The notes under the pieces are model-generated. The model made no database searches, was not told the DNA's origin, and saw only the letters and a program-made list of their open reading frames with translations. Both the position numbers and the translations under genes were made by a program. From Agrostemma githago (Eukaryota; Streptophyta; Magnoliopsida; Caryophyllales; Caryophyllaceae), in the NCBI GenBank assembly GCA_958450325.1, contig OY288241.1:37624778-37688777 (forward strand): DNA of 64,000 nt. The letters run 5' to 3'. Shown piece by piece: positions 23,012-34,762 of the stretch (position 1 is its first letter; every line of letters starts with the position of its first letter).

Positions 23012-24926
23012 TAGCAAAGGGACCGGTCTGTACTGAGAGGCACAAGGACATTCTACTTCAACAGATCACTAAGGAAGAGGTAAAGACGGTTTTCTTTTCG
23101 ATTCCTGAGGATAAGGCTCCTGGACCCGATGGGTACTCTAGTGGCTTTTTCAAGGACTCATGGACTGTTATTGGTGATGATGTGACTGCAGCGGTCTTGG
23201 ATTTCTTTATATCTGGTAAATTACTTAAGCAAATTAATGCTACGAATGTGGTTCTTATTCCTAAATGTGATAGGCCTGAATCTGTTACCCAATTCAGGCC
23301 GATTGCTTGTTGTAATATGATCTACAAGGTTATTGCGAAACTGTTGTGTAATCGTATTTCTCGAGTCCTCCCTGATATTATTCAAGACACCCAGAGTGCG
23401 TTCATTCAAGGAAGAGCTATCATTGAAAATGTCCTGATATGTCAGGACCTTATTCATATGTATTCCAGAAAGCAGGCTTCACCCAGGTGCATGTTCAAAC
23501 TCGATCTTCAAAAGGCATATGATACTGTTGAATGGAAGTTTGTGGAAGGAATGTTGACTGCTTTAGCATTCCCTGTACAGTTCACTAAGTGGATTATGCA
23601 ATGCATTTCATCTCCAACCTATACGCTGGTCCTTAATGGATGTAACTTTGGTTATTTTCCAGGCAAAAAGGGATTACGGCAGGGGGATCCGATCTCGCCG
23701 TTGATTTTCACCATATGTATGGAGTATTTGAGTAGGACAATATCATATGCTACTGACAGATGGCCTTTTTCTTATCACCCGAAATGTAAGCAACTCAAGT
23801 TGACCCATCTCATGTTTGCGGATGACCTCTTACTCTTTAGTAAAGGCGATTCTTCTTCCATTATGTTACTTATGAGAGCCTATTCTACATTCTCTAAAGC
23901 CTCGGGATTATGTATGAATAAAACAAAATCGGAAGCTTATTATAATGGGGTGCCAGATAGCCTGAAATCAGATATATTTGCTGTGACTGGTATACAAGAA
24001 GGACAGATGTCGTTTAAATATCTGGGTATACCCATTCAAGCGGGTAAATTGTCAAAGGAGCAGTGCTTAATTCTCTCGGAAAAAATTATATGCAGGATTA
24101 GGAGCTTGGGTGCAAAAAAGTTCTCCTATGCTGGCAGGGTAACGCTTATTAATTCCGTCCTAAATACTCTGCACAACTATTGGGCGACGATTTTTATTAT
24201 CCCGAAGCATGCCATTAAGAGAATTGAGTCTATCTGTCGGAATTATCTATGGGATGGGTCTGCGGATTATAGGAAAGTTCGACTTATTGCTTGGGATAAG
24301 GTCACCTTAAATAGAGAATCTGGGGGCTTGGGCATAAAAGAGGCGTCGAGATGGAATATAGCAGCTGTGGGTAAGTTGGTTAGTTGGATTTACAATCAAC
24401 GTAGTAGCCTGTGGATAAAATGGATTCACTCGGTATATTTAAAGAATCAGAATTGGCACGATTATTACCCCCCTATTGATTCTCCGTGGACCTGGAAAGC
24501 CCTATGTCGGGTGAAGGACAAATTCAAGAATGGATTCATAAATGGTTGTTGGATGCATAACACTGCTGGTTATTCGGTTAAGGATGGATATGATTGGCTG
24601 AAATCAGCTAACTCTGCTCCGCCATGGATTGAATTCGTGTGGAATCAATGGAATGTTCCTAAACATAGCTATCTTTGTTGGATCATAATGAATGATGGAT
24701 TGAATACTCGATCGAAGCTTCACCGTATTGGATTTATTGAAGACGATCTGTGCGTTTTATGCCAGCAATCATCTGAAACTACTCAACACCTGTTTTTTGA
24801 ATGTCCCTACAGCAAAATGGTGTTGAATGCAGTTGAGGGCCAAGCGGGATATACTCTTATCCCTCACCAGCTTGTCTGCTCGTCTTTGGGGCTGTTACAC
24901 GACAAGCACCATGCTGCGTTGGAAGC
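23012..24926 (+). pseudogene. LINE ORF2, reverse transcriptase and zf-RVT part
   Basis: The frame starts with KAPGPDGY (near 23120), typical of plant L1 reverse transcriptase, then NVVLIPKCDRPES, FRPIACCN, AFIQGRAIIENVL, the catalytic Asp of motif A (FKLDLQKAYDTVEW), GLRQGDPISPLIF (motif B) and FADDLL (motif C, Phe in place of the usual Tyr; both Asp present). The C-terminal part has a zf-RVT type segment (WNVPKHSYLCWI, CVLCQQSSETTQHLFFECP). The solo LTR interrupts it at codon level at 24926; the remaining 62 residues are at 26366-26554. Confidence 0.92.
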
Positions 24927-26365
24927 TGATGGTAAGGGATTTGTCGTGAATCCCAACCGTCAAATAAAACTGGCAAAACCTAACTAGGGTAGCTAGGGTA
25001 AGTCGGGTCGAATCCACGGGGACGGTAGAGGCGTCTAGACTAAGTCCGCCCAAATACGAGACTAAGTCAACGAGCTAAGCTAGGGAATGATAAGGGGGAG
25101 AGAAGGCTAGACTACGGCTAAGGAGACGGAGAAACAAACAAGGAAAACGGGCTAGGATTAGGTCGGGGTCAAAGGGGTAACGGAATGGCTAAGGAGGAGT
25201 TAGAGTGAAAGCGGTAGTAGGGTAATCTAGGACACACGACCTAGAGGTTCCTCATGGAACCCATCCGGCGACACACACGACAAAGGAAAGCAAGAAAAAC
25301 AAGCATTCCAACCTACTTAGTCATTCAAGCATTCCAACAAACATGTAATATGCATCACTCAAGAAGAAACCTCAAATCTTCCACCAACATCTCCAACAAA
25401 CCCTTAATCATCCAATTAACATCCTAATCACCTTACTAACCCTAGCAAGAACACTACTCTAACATATCTAAACTAAAACTAACACTAACAAGATGAATCA
25501 ACACAAACAACAAAGCATCCATAATGAAACTACCAAATATGATGAACAAAACAATAAACAAGAACTAAAGATTCAAACTTGATGAACAATAAAGGATTAA
25601 GAGCAAAAGGAGAAGAAGATTATACCAACTAGTAAAGAGGAAAGATGAAATCTTGCATTAATGAAGAAAACCCAAAACAAACATCCAAGGTTGTCAAGCT
25701 TGGTGAAGATCTTGAAGAATCCCCTTAATACAAGTACTAAACTAAGATTAACCACTAATTACCGACTAATATACACTAATCTAATCTAATCTAACCTAAA
25801 GTAGTCTAGGGTTTAAGGAGAGGTGAAGAACATAAGCTAAGATTACAAGAGGAGAGGTATTTATAGGGTTACAAATGGAAGGGAGAAGAAAGAAAGTGAA
25901 ATGCGGGCAACAGCACTTGGTCCCGACCGGGACGGACCCACCATCCCGACCGGGAAGGCTCTGCAGTAGCCTCCTCCAAAGTGCACTTCATCCCCGACGG
26001 GATGAGGTGCATACCCGTCGGGGATGGGTCTTGTAGGCCTCCATTATGATCCTTTTGGTCTCTCCTTGCTTCACATGGACTTCTCATCGATTCTCGGGAC
26101 TCGGGATCGGGTCTCGGGACTCGAGATTGGGTTCCAACGTCTCGGGGTCGATTCCAAAGCACTGAGTCATCGTTCCTTTATCTCGTTGGCTCCAAAATGT
26201 GTATGTATCGAGTCGGAATCGCTCCAACTCTTCCAACTCGGTCTCGGGAACCTGAAACGAACTAAAGGAAGCATAAGAAGCCCCTAAACCGCTCCCAAGG
26301 AGCGATTCTACAAGGAAAATGGGACCAAAACACTACAAAATAGGCACTACAACCCACACTTATCA
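24927..26365 (-). repeat. solo LTR of the Athila-like family
   Basis: On the minus strand this is a complete LTR (starts TGATAAGTGTGG, ends ATTTGTCG...TTACCATCA, 1439 bp). Flanks GAAGC (24922-24926) and GTAGC (26366-26370) are a 5-bp duplication with one mismatch. No internal region remains, so recombination between the two LTRs removed the rest. It has palindromes at 25919-25958, an inverted repeat at 25990-26027 and a minus-strand TATA box at 25858-25866. Confidence 0.88.
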
Positions 26366-26671
26366 GTAGCAGCCTGTTATTATCTGATATGGATCCAACG
26401 CAACACAGCTCTACATGAATATAAGATCAGTCATCCTAAATCACTTGCGAGTGAAGCGGCTATGTGTGTTCGAAGACGCATTAAGATCAATTCTAATGCT
26501 TCTTTTACCGATATTGATATAATCTGCTTTAGAAATTTAGGCTATAGTTGTTGATTATTGCCTACTTCTGTTTGTATAGTATAGTTGTCTCTATTGTTTT
26601 GGTAGAGCATATGCTTTGTATTTTCCTATTTTTGGATGAATGACAACCTCTCACATTTCACCAAAAAAAAA
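26366..26671 (+). pseudogene. LINE ORF2 C-terminal end and 3' UTR
   Basis: After the solo LTR the ORF2 frame resumes (CYYLIWIQRNTALHEY, resembling the C-terminus of plant L1 ORF2) and ends with TGA at 26552-26554. About 105 bp of 3' UTR and a run of A residues follow. Confidence 0.8.
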
Positions 26672-26686
26672 AACACAAAGACTATT

Positions 26687-27394
26687 TCTAAGCAACTGAC
26701 TACATCTGACATGCAAGGCTATAATAAGCAGCTGGTGTGTACATGAATCGACCTATTCGTATCAACCAATGACCTTGACAGTTTAGTACACTGCGTGCTA
26801 CTATTACCTGATCCAATACACAAGACCATAGTTATGCCCACTTTTCTATTTCTTACTGTTTTCATCCTAGGAGCATACGTTTATGCTCACTTTCAAGGAA
26901 TAATTTATACATTTTCATTGTTTTGCTTCGTAATTTAACATGTATATCAGAACTTGTGCTTTCCAATAGCAAAATTAACGCGACATGTACAAAAGACAAA
27001 GCGAGGACATACTCTGATCTTCAGCATCCAATAGATTCTCAGCACTCTCAAAACTTGATGGATAAGTCGCAGAAGGTTTCAGCGATGCACCTAAACTGTC
27101 CCGAGAACTTCCTCTTGCGGTGGGATCTGTAACATGTTTCTTAACCCCCTGATGCCAACCACACTCACCGCTCGGGAAAAGAAGAGGGTACTGTAAAGGA
27201 TCATAACAACCGTAATAATGTTTGATCTGATGCGAGACGTTCATGCGTCCGGTCACCAAGATGTGTGGTCCGCTATTATCACTCAAGCTAGAATCTTCGG
27301 ACCAGATGACAGCAACTTCATCAGAAGTAGGAGCGTTACTAACATGATGATCTCTGACAGGATTTTTGCATATACGGATGCACGTACTCTCAGT
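26687..27394 (-). pseudogene. Helitron transposase, N-terminal middle part
   Basis: On the minus strand the frame directly after the CACTT duplication reads VTESTCIRICKNPV, continues to GPHILVTGRMNV and then HYYGCYDPLQYPLLFP with GECGWH. That last motif is the conserved segment found upstream of the Rep domain in plant Helitrons. The frame closes near 26975. The rest of this piece (26974-26687) has no long frame and may hold an intron. It connects to 39175 upstream and to 21160 downstream once the insertions are removed. Confidence 0.82.
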
Positions 27395-28474
27395 CACTTT
27401 GTGGACATGACGTAGGTCCACCCCGACGCGACCACGCGCGGGTTTGGGTAGGCGAATTAATCTCGTGGTGAGATTGTTCTCGGGTTCGAAATTTAAGTCA
27501 AAGTTGGAGTCGCCACCGAATTTTATGATTATTCGTTACCGTTCGAGCTCACTCTATGTCGTCGTGGGCCGTACACAAAGTACGGCCCATTTCGATTTCA
27601 GAGTTTATGGGGCTCGTCCCTTTGCATTACGATACCGATACCGTTTACACCGGCTTTCGTGTATAGAATGACTCTCGTGCACCAACGGTTTCGGACATCC
27701 GGAAACCGAGGTTCTGAGTAAGGGGTGAGGGTACGTGTTGGGAAGCCCACTAAGGACAACCAACCCCGCCCGCACTTAGCGGCCTCTACTAAGACATCGT
27801 TCGTGTTCGTGTACGCGCGCTAGTATAACGACTAAATGATATGCAAACAACGTTTTTAGCTAAACATGCGAATTATTGGTTAGCTACGTCATTTAATGCA
27901 TCTAAATCCAGGTCAAATTGTTTAGCATGCGAGGTTCATTTATAAAGCGATAAGCATCAAAATAAATAAAGCTCGTAAATATGTACAAAATACACGGGCG
28001 GAAATACAACCCGGCCAATACAAAATAACGGACAATATGAAAAAGAATAAACGAGATATAAAGAGCGATAAATAATAACTTGAAACGGACCCGTATATAT
28101 AAATACAAACTAGATCGTAAGTTGTGCAAATGGACGAACTTCGATTAGATACACATTATATTGTGTATTAAGCAAAGGACGGAGATAGGGGACCTAGGCG
28201 TGGTGCTAGCCCGATCCCGAATCTCGGTGCCTTGTCCCGACTTATCATGTTGAGAACTTGGAGTCTAGATTAATCATGTGCCGGATACGACTAAGGAATC
28301 GTTGACACAAAATTAATAGTGAGAAACCGTCAATGAAAGTCATTTAGGTGAAATGATATGCATGAGTTTTGAAAATGTAAGCACGTGATTGTCTTTACAC
28401 GCGACGACTAAAGTCGTAAAAAGACGAGGCTCGAATGATGCATTAAAGCTCTCGGTTTTCTGGGCTACAGGACC

Positions 28475-28583
28475 CACTCGGTCGAGTCATGGTATGGACT
28501 CGATCGAGTGCACCTTCGAGGTAGCTACTGCCCAGTTTTTGGGGTGCTACTCGATCGAGTGGCCCATGGCACTCGGTCGAGTG
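28475..28583. repeat. ACTCGATCGAGT palindrome cluster (Retand-like LTR, downstream cluster)
   Basis: Four palindromes of the ACTCGATCGAGT / ACTCGGTCGAGT type occur in two pairs. This corresponds to the cluster at 58827-59005 in the other LTR. Confidence 0.85.
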
Positions 28584-29079
28584 GTACCTGTACGAGGCAT
28601 AACTCGCTTTGAAAAAGTTGGCAATTTCATTTTATTTACTTTTAAATCGATAGTTGGCCGAGCTAAATAGAAATATGGCATAATTAAAATCTAACTCGGT
28701 TTTTCGGTGCTAAAATCGTGTAATATACGATTATAATATTGATTAGTGTAGTTTGTAGTGCCTATTTCGTAGTATTTTGGTCCCATTTTCCTTGTGGAAT
28801 CGCTCCTTGGGAGCGGTTTAGGGGCTTCTTATGCTTTCTTTAGTTCGTTTCAGGTTCCCGAGACCGATTTGGAAGAGTTGGAGGGATTCCGACTCTATAC
28901 ATACACATTTTGGAGCCAACGGAGTAAAGGAACGATGACTCGATGCTTTGGAATCGACCCCGAGACCTTGGGACCCAATCCCGAGCCTCCGAGACCCGAT
29001 CCCGAGTCCCGAGAATCGATGAGAAGCTCATGTGAAGCAAGGAGGAACCAAAAGGGTCATATTGGAGGCCTACAAGACT

Positions 29080-29224
29080 CATCCCCGACGGGTATGCACC
29101 TCATCCCGTCGGGGATGAAGTGCACTTTGGGGGGTGCCAATGCAAGGCCGTCCCGGTCGGGACCAACCCGTCCCGGTCGGGATGGTGGGTCCGTCCCGGT
29201 CGGGATGATCCGTCCCGGTCGGGA
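29080..29224. repeat. palindrome and inverted-repeat cluster in LTR promoter
   Basis: A near-perfect inverted repeat (ATCCCCGACGGG ... CCCGTCGGGGAT, loop about 13 bp) at 29081-29117 is followed by four TCCCGGTCGGGA-type palindromes, ending 55 bp before the TATA box. Confidence 0.82.
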
Positions 29225-29279
29225 CCAACAGGCTGTAACCCGCATTTCTTTTATTCCAATTCCCTTCCATTTGTAACTC

Positions 29280-29287
29280 TATAAATA
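29280..29287 (+). promoter_or_regulatory. LTR TATA box
   Basis: TATAAATA directly downstream of the palindrome cluster; the position is conserved in all related LTRs of the window. Confidence 0.6.
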
Positions 29288-30313
29288 CTTCCCTCTTGTA
29301 TTGTTTATCTATCCTACATTAGTTTAGCCTCTCTTAAGCCTCTCTACATCATATAAACCCTAGATTTAGTTCCTCATATTAGTTTGAATCTCTCATTAAT
29401 CCTTAGTTAATCTTAGTTAATCCTAGTTAATTAGTGCTTGTAATAAGAAGATACTTGAAGATTTCTCCAAGATTGACAACCTTGGGATTATTTGGGTTTC
29501 TCTTTTATGCAAGATATCATCTTTTCATCATCCTATTGTTGGTATAACTTTCTTTTCTCTTGTTTATTGTTATTGAATCAAGTTTGAATCTTTACTTAGT
29601 GTTTGTTGTTATTGATTGTTATTGTTCTTGATGGTGAATGTTAGGGTTGTGATGTTGTGCTCTCTTGTTATTGTTGTTAGTTCTTCTTTGATTATGAGTA
29701 AGTAGATTACTTGTGGGTTAGTAGGGGGATTAAGGGTAGATTATGGGTGATTAGGGTTTGATTAGGGGTGAAGGGTAAATCCTTATTGTTAGTCACATTC
29801 TTGGCACACCATGTGTTTGTTGAAATGCTTGTTTGGGTTGTAGTGGCCATGCTTCTCATGCTAGTTTTCCTCTACTCATTGTTTGCCTAGTATGTGGACA
29901 CCCTTGACCACCCAAGTCACCCTACTACACTTATGAACCCGACCTAACCCACCTCTTTTCCATATTTGATTCATCTTGTTAGCTAGTCATCATTTCTTTA
30001 GGTTGTTAGTTAGTTGGATTTTTAGCATTGTTTAGCATTTCTCTTAGTTTGCTAGTTGGCTTGTGTTTAGTTAGTATTTGATAGTCTAGTTCATCATAGC
30101 TCATCATTAGTCTACTTTCTTCTCCTCTCATCTTAATTCATCAATTAGTAGCTCTTTGTGTTTGTTTGGTAGCATAGTCTTGTTTTAGGCCGATTTAGTC
30201 TAAACCTTGCAATACCGTCTCCGTGGACACGACCCGACTTACCCTAACTACCGTTAGGTGCTAGTTGGTTATTTAATTGGTGGCGGGTTCCACGACAAAT
30301 CCTACCATCAATT

Positions 30314-31787
30314 TGATGGGAAGGGATTTGTCGTGGATCCCAACCGTCAAATAAAACCGGCGAAACCTAACTAGGGTAGCTAGGATAAGTCGGGTCGAAT
30401 CCACGGGGACGGTAAGAGGCGTCTAGACTAGGTCGGCCCAAATACGAGACTAAGTCAACGAGCTAAGCTAGAGAATGATAAGAGGAAGAGAAGACTAGAC
30501 TATGACTAAGAAGAACAACAAGGAAAAACGGGCTAGGATTAGGTCGGGGTCAAAGGGGTAACGGAATGGCCAAGGAGGAGTTAGAGTGAAAGCGGTAGTA
30601 GGGTAATCTAGGACACACGACCTAGAGGTTCCTCATGGAACCCATCCGGCGACACACACGACAAAGGGAAGCAAGAAAACAAGCATTCCAACCTACTTAG
30701 TCATTCAAGCATTCCATCAAACATGTAATATGCATCACTCAAGAAGAAACCTCAAATCTTCCACAAACATCTCCAACAAACCCTTAATCATCCAATTAAC
30801 ACCCTAATCACCTTACTAACCCTAGCAAGAACACTACTCTTAACATAATCAAACTAATACTAACAAGAACAAGAGAAATCAACTCAAGAATCAAAACATC
30901 CATAATGAAACTATTGAAAAAGATGAACTATGAACACTACAACAATCAAAGATGCAAACTTGGATGAATTAAACAAGATAAAGAGTAAAAAGGAAGAGGA
31001 TTATACCATACTAGTGAAGGAGAAAGATTGGAACTTGCATTAATGAAGAAAACCCAAAACAAACCACCAAGGTTGTCAAGCTTGGTGAAGATCTTGAAGA
31101 ATTCCTTTAATACAAGTACTAAACTAAGATTAACCACTAATTACCGACTAATCTACACTAATCTACACTAATCTAACCTAAAGTAGTCTAGGGTTTGAAG
31201 AACATAACATAAGATGGTGCCTTAATACAAGAGGGGGGGTATTTATAGGGTTACAAATGGAAGGGAGAAGAGAAGAATGAAGCGCGGGGTAGCAGCAGAC
31301 CTTCCCGGCCGGGAGGAGGTGGTCCCGGTCGGGAGGGTGTCGGTCCCGGTCGGGAAGACATGCTCCCGGTCGGGAGGGACCCAAAACATGAGCCTTCTCT
31401 TTTGTGCACCTCATCCCGGACGGGTTGAGGTCATACCCGTCGGGGATGAGTCTTGTAGGCCTCCAATATGATCTTTAAGGTTCCTCCTTGGTTCACATGG
31501 ACTTCTCATCGATTCTCGGGACTCGGGATCGGGTTTCAGAGGCTCGGGATTGGGTCCCAAGGTCTCGGGGTCTATTCCAAAGCATCGAGTCGTCGTTCCT
31601 TTATCTCGTTGGCTCCAAAATGTGTATGTATCGAGTCGGAATCGCTCCAACTCTTCCAAATCGGTCTCGGGAACCTGAAACGAACTAAAGGAAGCATAAG
31701 AAGCCCATAAATCGCTCCCAAGGAGCGATTCCACAAGGAAATGGGACCAAAATACTACAAAATAGGCACTACAAACTACACTAATCA
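30314..31787 (-). repeat. 3' LTR of the complete minus-strand Athila-like element
   Basis: 1474 bp, nearly identical to the 5' LTR at 36408-37880 (only scattered single-base differences seen), so the insertion is recent. Palindromes are at 31303-31377 and an inverted repeat at 31410-31449; a minus-strand TATA box (CTATAAATA) is at 31240-31248. Confidence 0.9.
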
Positions 31788-31801
31788 ACTCCCCCACACT
31801 T
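31788..31801 (-). promoter_or_regulatory. polypurine tract of the minus-strand element
   Basis: The minus-strand AAGTGTGGGGGAGT abuts the 3' LTR, identical to the tract at 3831-3844. Confidence 0.75.
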
Positions 31802-33515
31802 AACCCTTACTCGCCCTCGAGTAAGCACATACTAACTACTATACTAGCCGAATGGGTATTAGCGCACCCTACGCCCTTTCAACTCACGCGAGTGCACTTA
31901 GAGGAAAAGTGCACCCCGCAAGGCAAGTGGGGTCTTGCGACAAAACTGTGGATGCAACCGGACACAAAACACATAAACAAGCAAACACACAAACAAACAC
32001 ACTAATGGTTGCACCCAAAAGAAAACAAATACCGCTTCCCTCAACCAAGCGGTGAAAGAAGCACCGGTTTAGGACTCAAGGCAAGTGACAACGTTCCCAA
32101 GCTAGCGATACAAACCAAGTTGGACTAAAACCTAATAGTATGACGACAAAGCAATAAAAACGTTGGTAACTTACCTCGGTTCCTCCTAACCTTCTAAGAA
32201 TGTACTACGGGACGATCGGCGGGATGGAAAAAGGATGAACCACGGTGTTAGTCGACACTGTAGGTAAGTGAGACCCCGCCCCCTTTAGCAAAGAGCCAAG
32301 AGGGTCGTCCCATGTCCGAAACCGCCTAACTAGTCCAAGTAAAAAGGTGGAAATATGCAAAATGAGGGAAGACCGACTAATACCGCTATCATCCTTCCTC
32401 GGGACTCGGTCCTTTGGTAGGCTCTTCACGGCAAAAGTCGGAAAAAGACTTATTTTGAGAGGTAGGGGTTATTTTTGTGAATCGGGTTTTCTTTTGGCAT
32501 TTTCTCTTTTCTTTTGCATTTTTGCCTTGTTTTGCCATGCCATTCTTTTTCTTCTTTTCTATTTTATTTTTGGCTTTTGTGCCTTTTCTTTTTCTTCATT
32601 CTTTTCTTTCTTTCATTTTCTTTCCTTTGCCCTTTTTGGCAAGATTTGGCTTTTTGACATTTCTTTGTATGACAAGAAAGAGAGGAATCAACAATTTGCA
32701 ATTTTATTGTGTGGAAATGTGTGGGAGGTAGGTAAATGGGTGAGTCGGGATGGCGCCTTCCCTTCAAACCCACAAAAAGTGGAGAACTTGGACTAATCAA
32801 ACAATCCTAAACATGGTCACCTAAGGGACGGGACTCGGCAACCAAGGCCTTTTCACACCGTGGGTGGTCATAATGGTCAAAGGTGCAAATCCCGTAGTAA
32901 ATCCCTAGTAAGCTAGGTGGACTCAAGGTAAGAAACCAACGAAATCATTGATTTAGGGTCATTCTACTAGACTAAAGTTCAAGACTCGATTTACACTACT
33001 AGGAAGGGAAAGTACACACTCACACACTAGCCTCTAAACCGGGTTTTTGAAAACGGTTTACACACAAGACACACAACATAGCACATAACAAAGACTCAAC
33101 GAAAACGAAAGAAAAAGAAGCAAAAGCAACAAAACAAGAACAACACAAAACGAACACATACAAAACACAAACACCACCCCTAGCTTCCAGATGAGCAACC
33201 AACCAACATCAAACTTTACAAAGCTCCTCCTGAGCACACAACATCACAATCTCCTCCAAACTCCACAAGAGATAAAGAAGAAAAAGGGATAAAGATGTTA
33301 CCGGAAGTCTTGAAAGCTCTCCAAAGCTAATGGGGATTGAGCAACCTATAAGGAAGAGGGAGGCAAAACACACAAAGAAAAAAATATACGACACAAAAGA
33401 AAAACACACAAAAGAAAATCTTTTTGATTTTTATGAAAAAAAATTCAAATTTTTAGGATTTTTTAAAGATTTTTTTCAAAAAACTACAAAAATAAAGCTA
33501 ACTATGCTAAAATAC

Positions 33516-33530
33516 CACTCCCCCACACTT
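33516..33530 (-). promoter_or_regulatory. internal polypurine-tract-like site
   Basis: The minus-strand AAGTGTGGGGGAGTG is a second copy of the polypurine tract, about 1.7 kb from the real one. It is at the same relative place as 2065-2078 in element A. Confidence 0.4.
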
Positions 33531-34286
33531 AAGTCGAGCCATGTCCTCATGCTCGACCGTAGTGCATGGGAGTAAAAAAGAAACTACGAAAATAAAGCTA
33601 GAAATCAAAAAGAAAAGTGGAGAAAAGGGTAGAAGATGTCCGGCCGGGGTGTAGTCAAGTCACCATGGGCCGAGACAAGAAAAAGATATGGATGGGGGAA
33701 GAAAAATAAAAAGAAGGAAATAAAAGGAAATGGGAGGGGAGGGCTAGGTGTAATCAAGTCACCTAGCCCGGATTCCGCCTAGATCCGACTAAATCCGACA
33801 AAAAGGAAAGAGTGAAAAACTTGTAAAATTTGGATTTTGAAAAATGACTCTCGATGTAGTCACATCATCGAGAATCGGGAGCAACCAAAACCAAGGCCTC
33901 GAAGGCCACCATGACAAAGGGGAAGGGGATAAACAAGGGGAAAACAAGCAATAAAAACGGAAAAGAGAGGATAGTTGCCTTACCGACCGGTTAGCAACTC
34001 ACTCGCTCCATCGTCTCAATGATCAATATAGGTACTTGCTTGTCTTCATCATTGTCATCCTTCTTCAAGCTTATGAAAACCACATGGCTAAGGTAGTAAT
34101 GGTGTGAGGGGGTAGGATTTGATGTGAATATCGGTCTAAAGTGAGGAGGAAATGAGGTTAAGGTATGTAAATGAGGTACATGGGTGGTATGATATGAGAA
34201 AGGAAGGTAGGGAGGTTGGGTGGGGGTATACAATGGTTGGGTGGGCTTAAATGTCGAAGAAGAAGCACCAAAAAGGAGTTGGGGAT

Positions 34287-34457
34287 CATCCCGGTCGGGA
34301 TGGGTGGTCCCGGTCGGGATGACATACTCGTCCCGGTCGGGAAGCCTCCTTCCCGATCGGGATGACACTCCAGTGGACTCGATTTTCGGCACACTCATCC
34401 CGATCGGGACGGCCCCATCCCGGTCGGGACGACACACCCTTCCCGGTCGGGAAGGGG
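34287..34457. repeat. TCCCGATCGGGA-type palindrome cluster (internal)
   Basis: At least seven palindromes (TCCCGGTCGGGA, TCCCGATCGGGA and variants); the counterpart of 1123-1273 in element A. Confidence 0.82.
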
Positions 34458-34762
34458 CTTCACGACTCCCATGACCCCAAAAACCGATTCCCTTGCTCAC
34501 GATCCAAGCTCTATCACTAACCACTCCTTTCTAGGAGTCACCTTCACTTCACCTATCACAATAAACTCAAAGTACACATCAAATTCACTCCCTCACATCG
34601 CTCGTCAACAATCCAAAACAATTACAAGAATACCACAAAACTAACAAAATCAAGAGAAAAAATCACACAAATACAAACACAAGTACTCTAAGGAGGAGAG
34701 GAGAATATACAACATGACGGTTCTTTAGGAACTCCGTCAAACCTAGGATGGTGGACTCTCCT

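Larger units (their letters stand above)
21176..26671 (+). mobile_element. L1-type LINE, 5'-truncated, with nested solo LTR
   Basis: A non-LTR retrotransposon in sense orientation: the 3' part of ORF1, then ORF2 with endonuclease and reverse transcriptase, a short 3' UTR and a poly-A tail (about 26663-26671). The 15-bp AACACAAAGACTATT at 21161-21175 and 26672-26686 is the target duplication. The 5' end is cut inside ORF1, as usual for incomplete reverse transcription. A solo LTR (24927-26365) was inserted later near the ORF2 C-terminus. ORF2 carries one in-frame stop and a frameshift, so it is inactive. Confidence 0.93.
28740..30310 (+). repeat. plus-strand LTR of the composite insertion
   Basis: A complete LTR (TGATTAGTGTAG to CTACCATCA, 1571 bp) of the Athila-like family, but of a clearly different subfamily from the two minus-strand LTRs next to it. 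The palindrome and inverted-repeat cluster at 29080-29224 is followed by the TATA box at 29280. Confidence 0.88.
31802..34762 (-). other. non-coding internal region of the minus-strand element
   Basis: Collinear with 818-3830 of element A: palindrome cluster (34287-34457, at least seven sites), internal polypurine-like site (33516-33530) and a purine/pyrimidine-biased stretch (about 32480-32690). No pol gene. An ORF of 177 codons (34524-33991) crosses the palindromes but is not kept in frame in element A, so I do not call it a gene. Confidence 0.6.

Noticed and set aside
31411..31797. ORFs of 120-160 codons inside the LTRs (also 28794, 37504, 25869)
   Set aside because: They lie across the U3 promoter part of LTRs, repeat with every LTR copy and show frame breaks between subfamilies; no protein family recognised.
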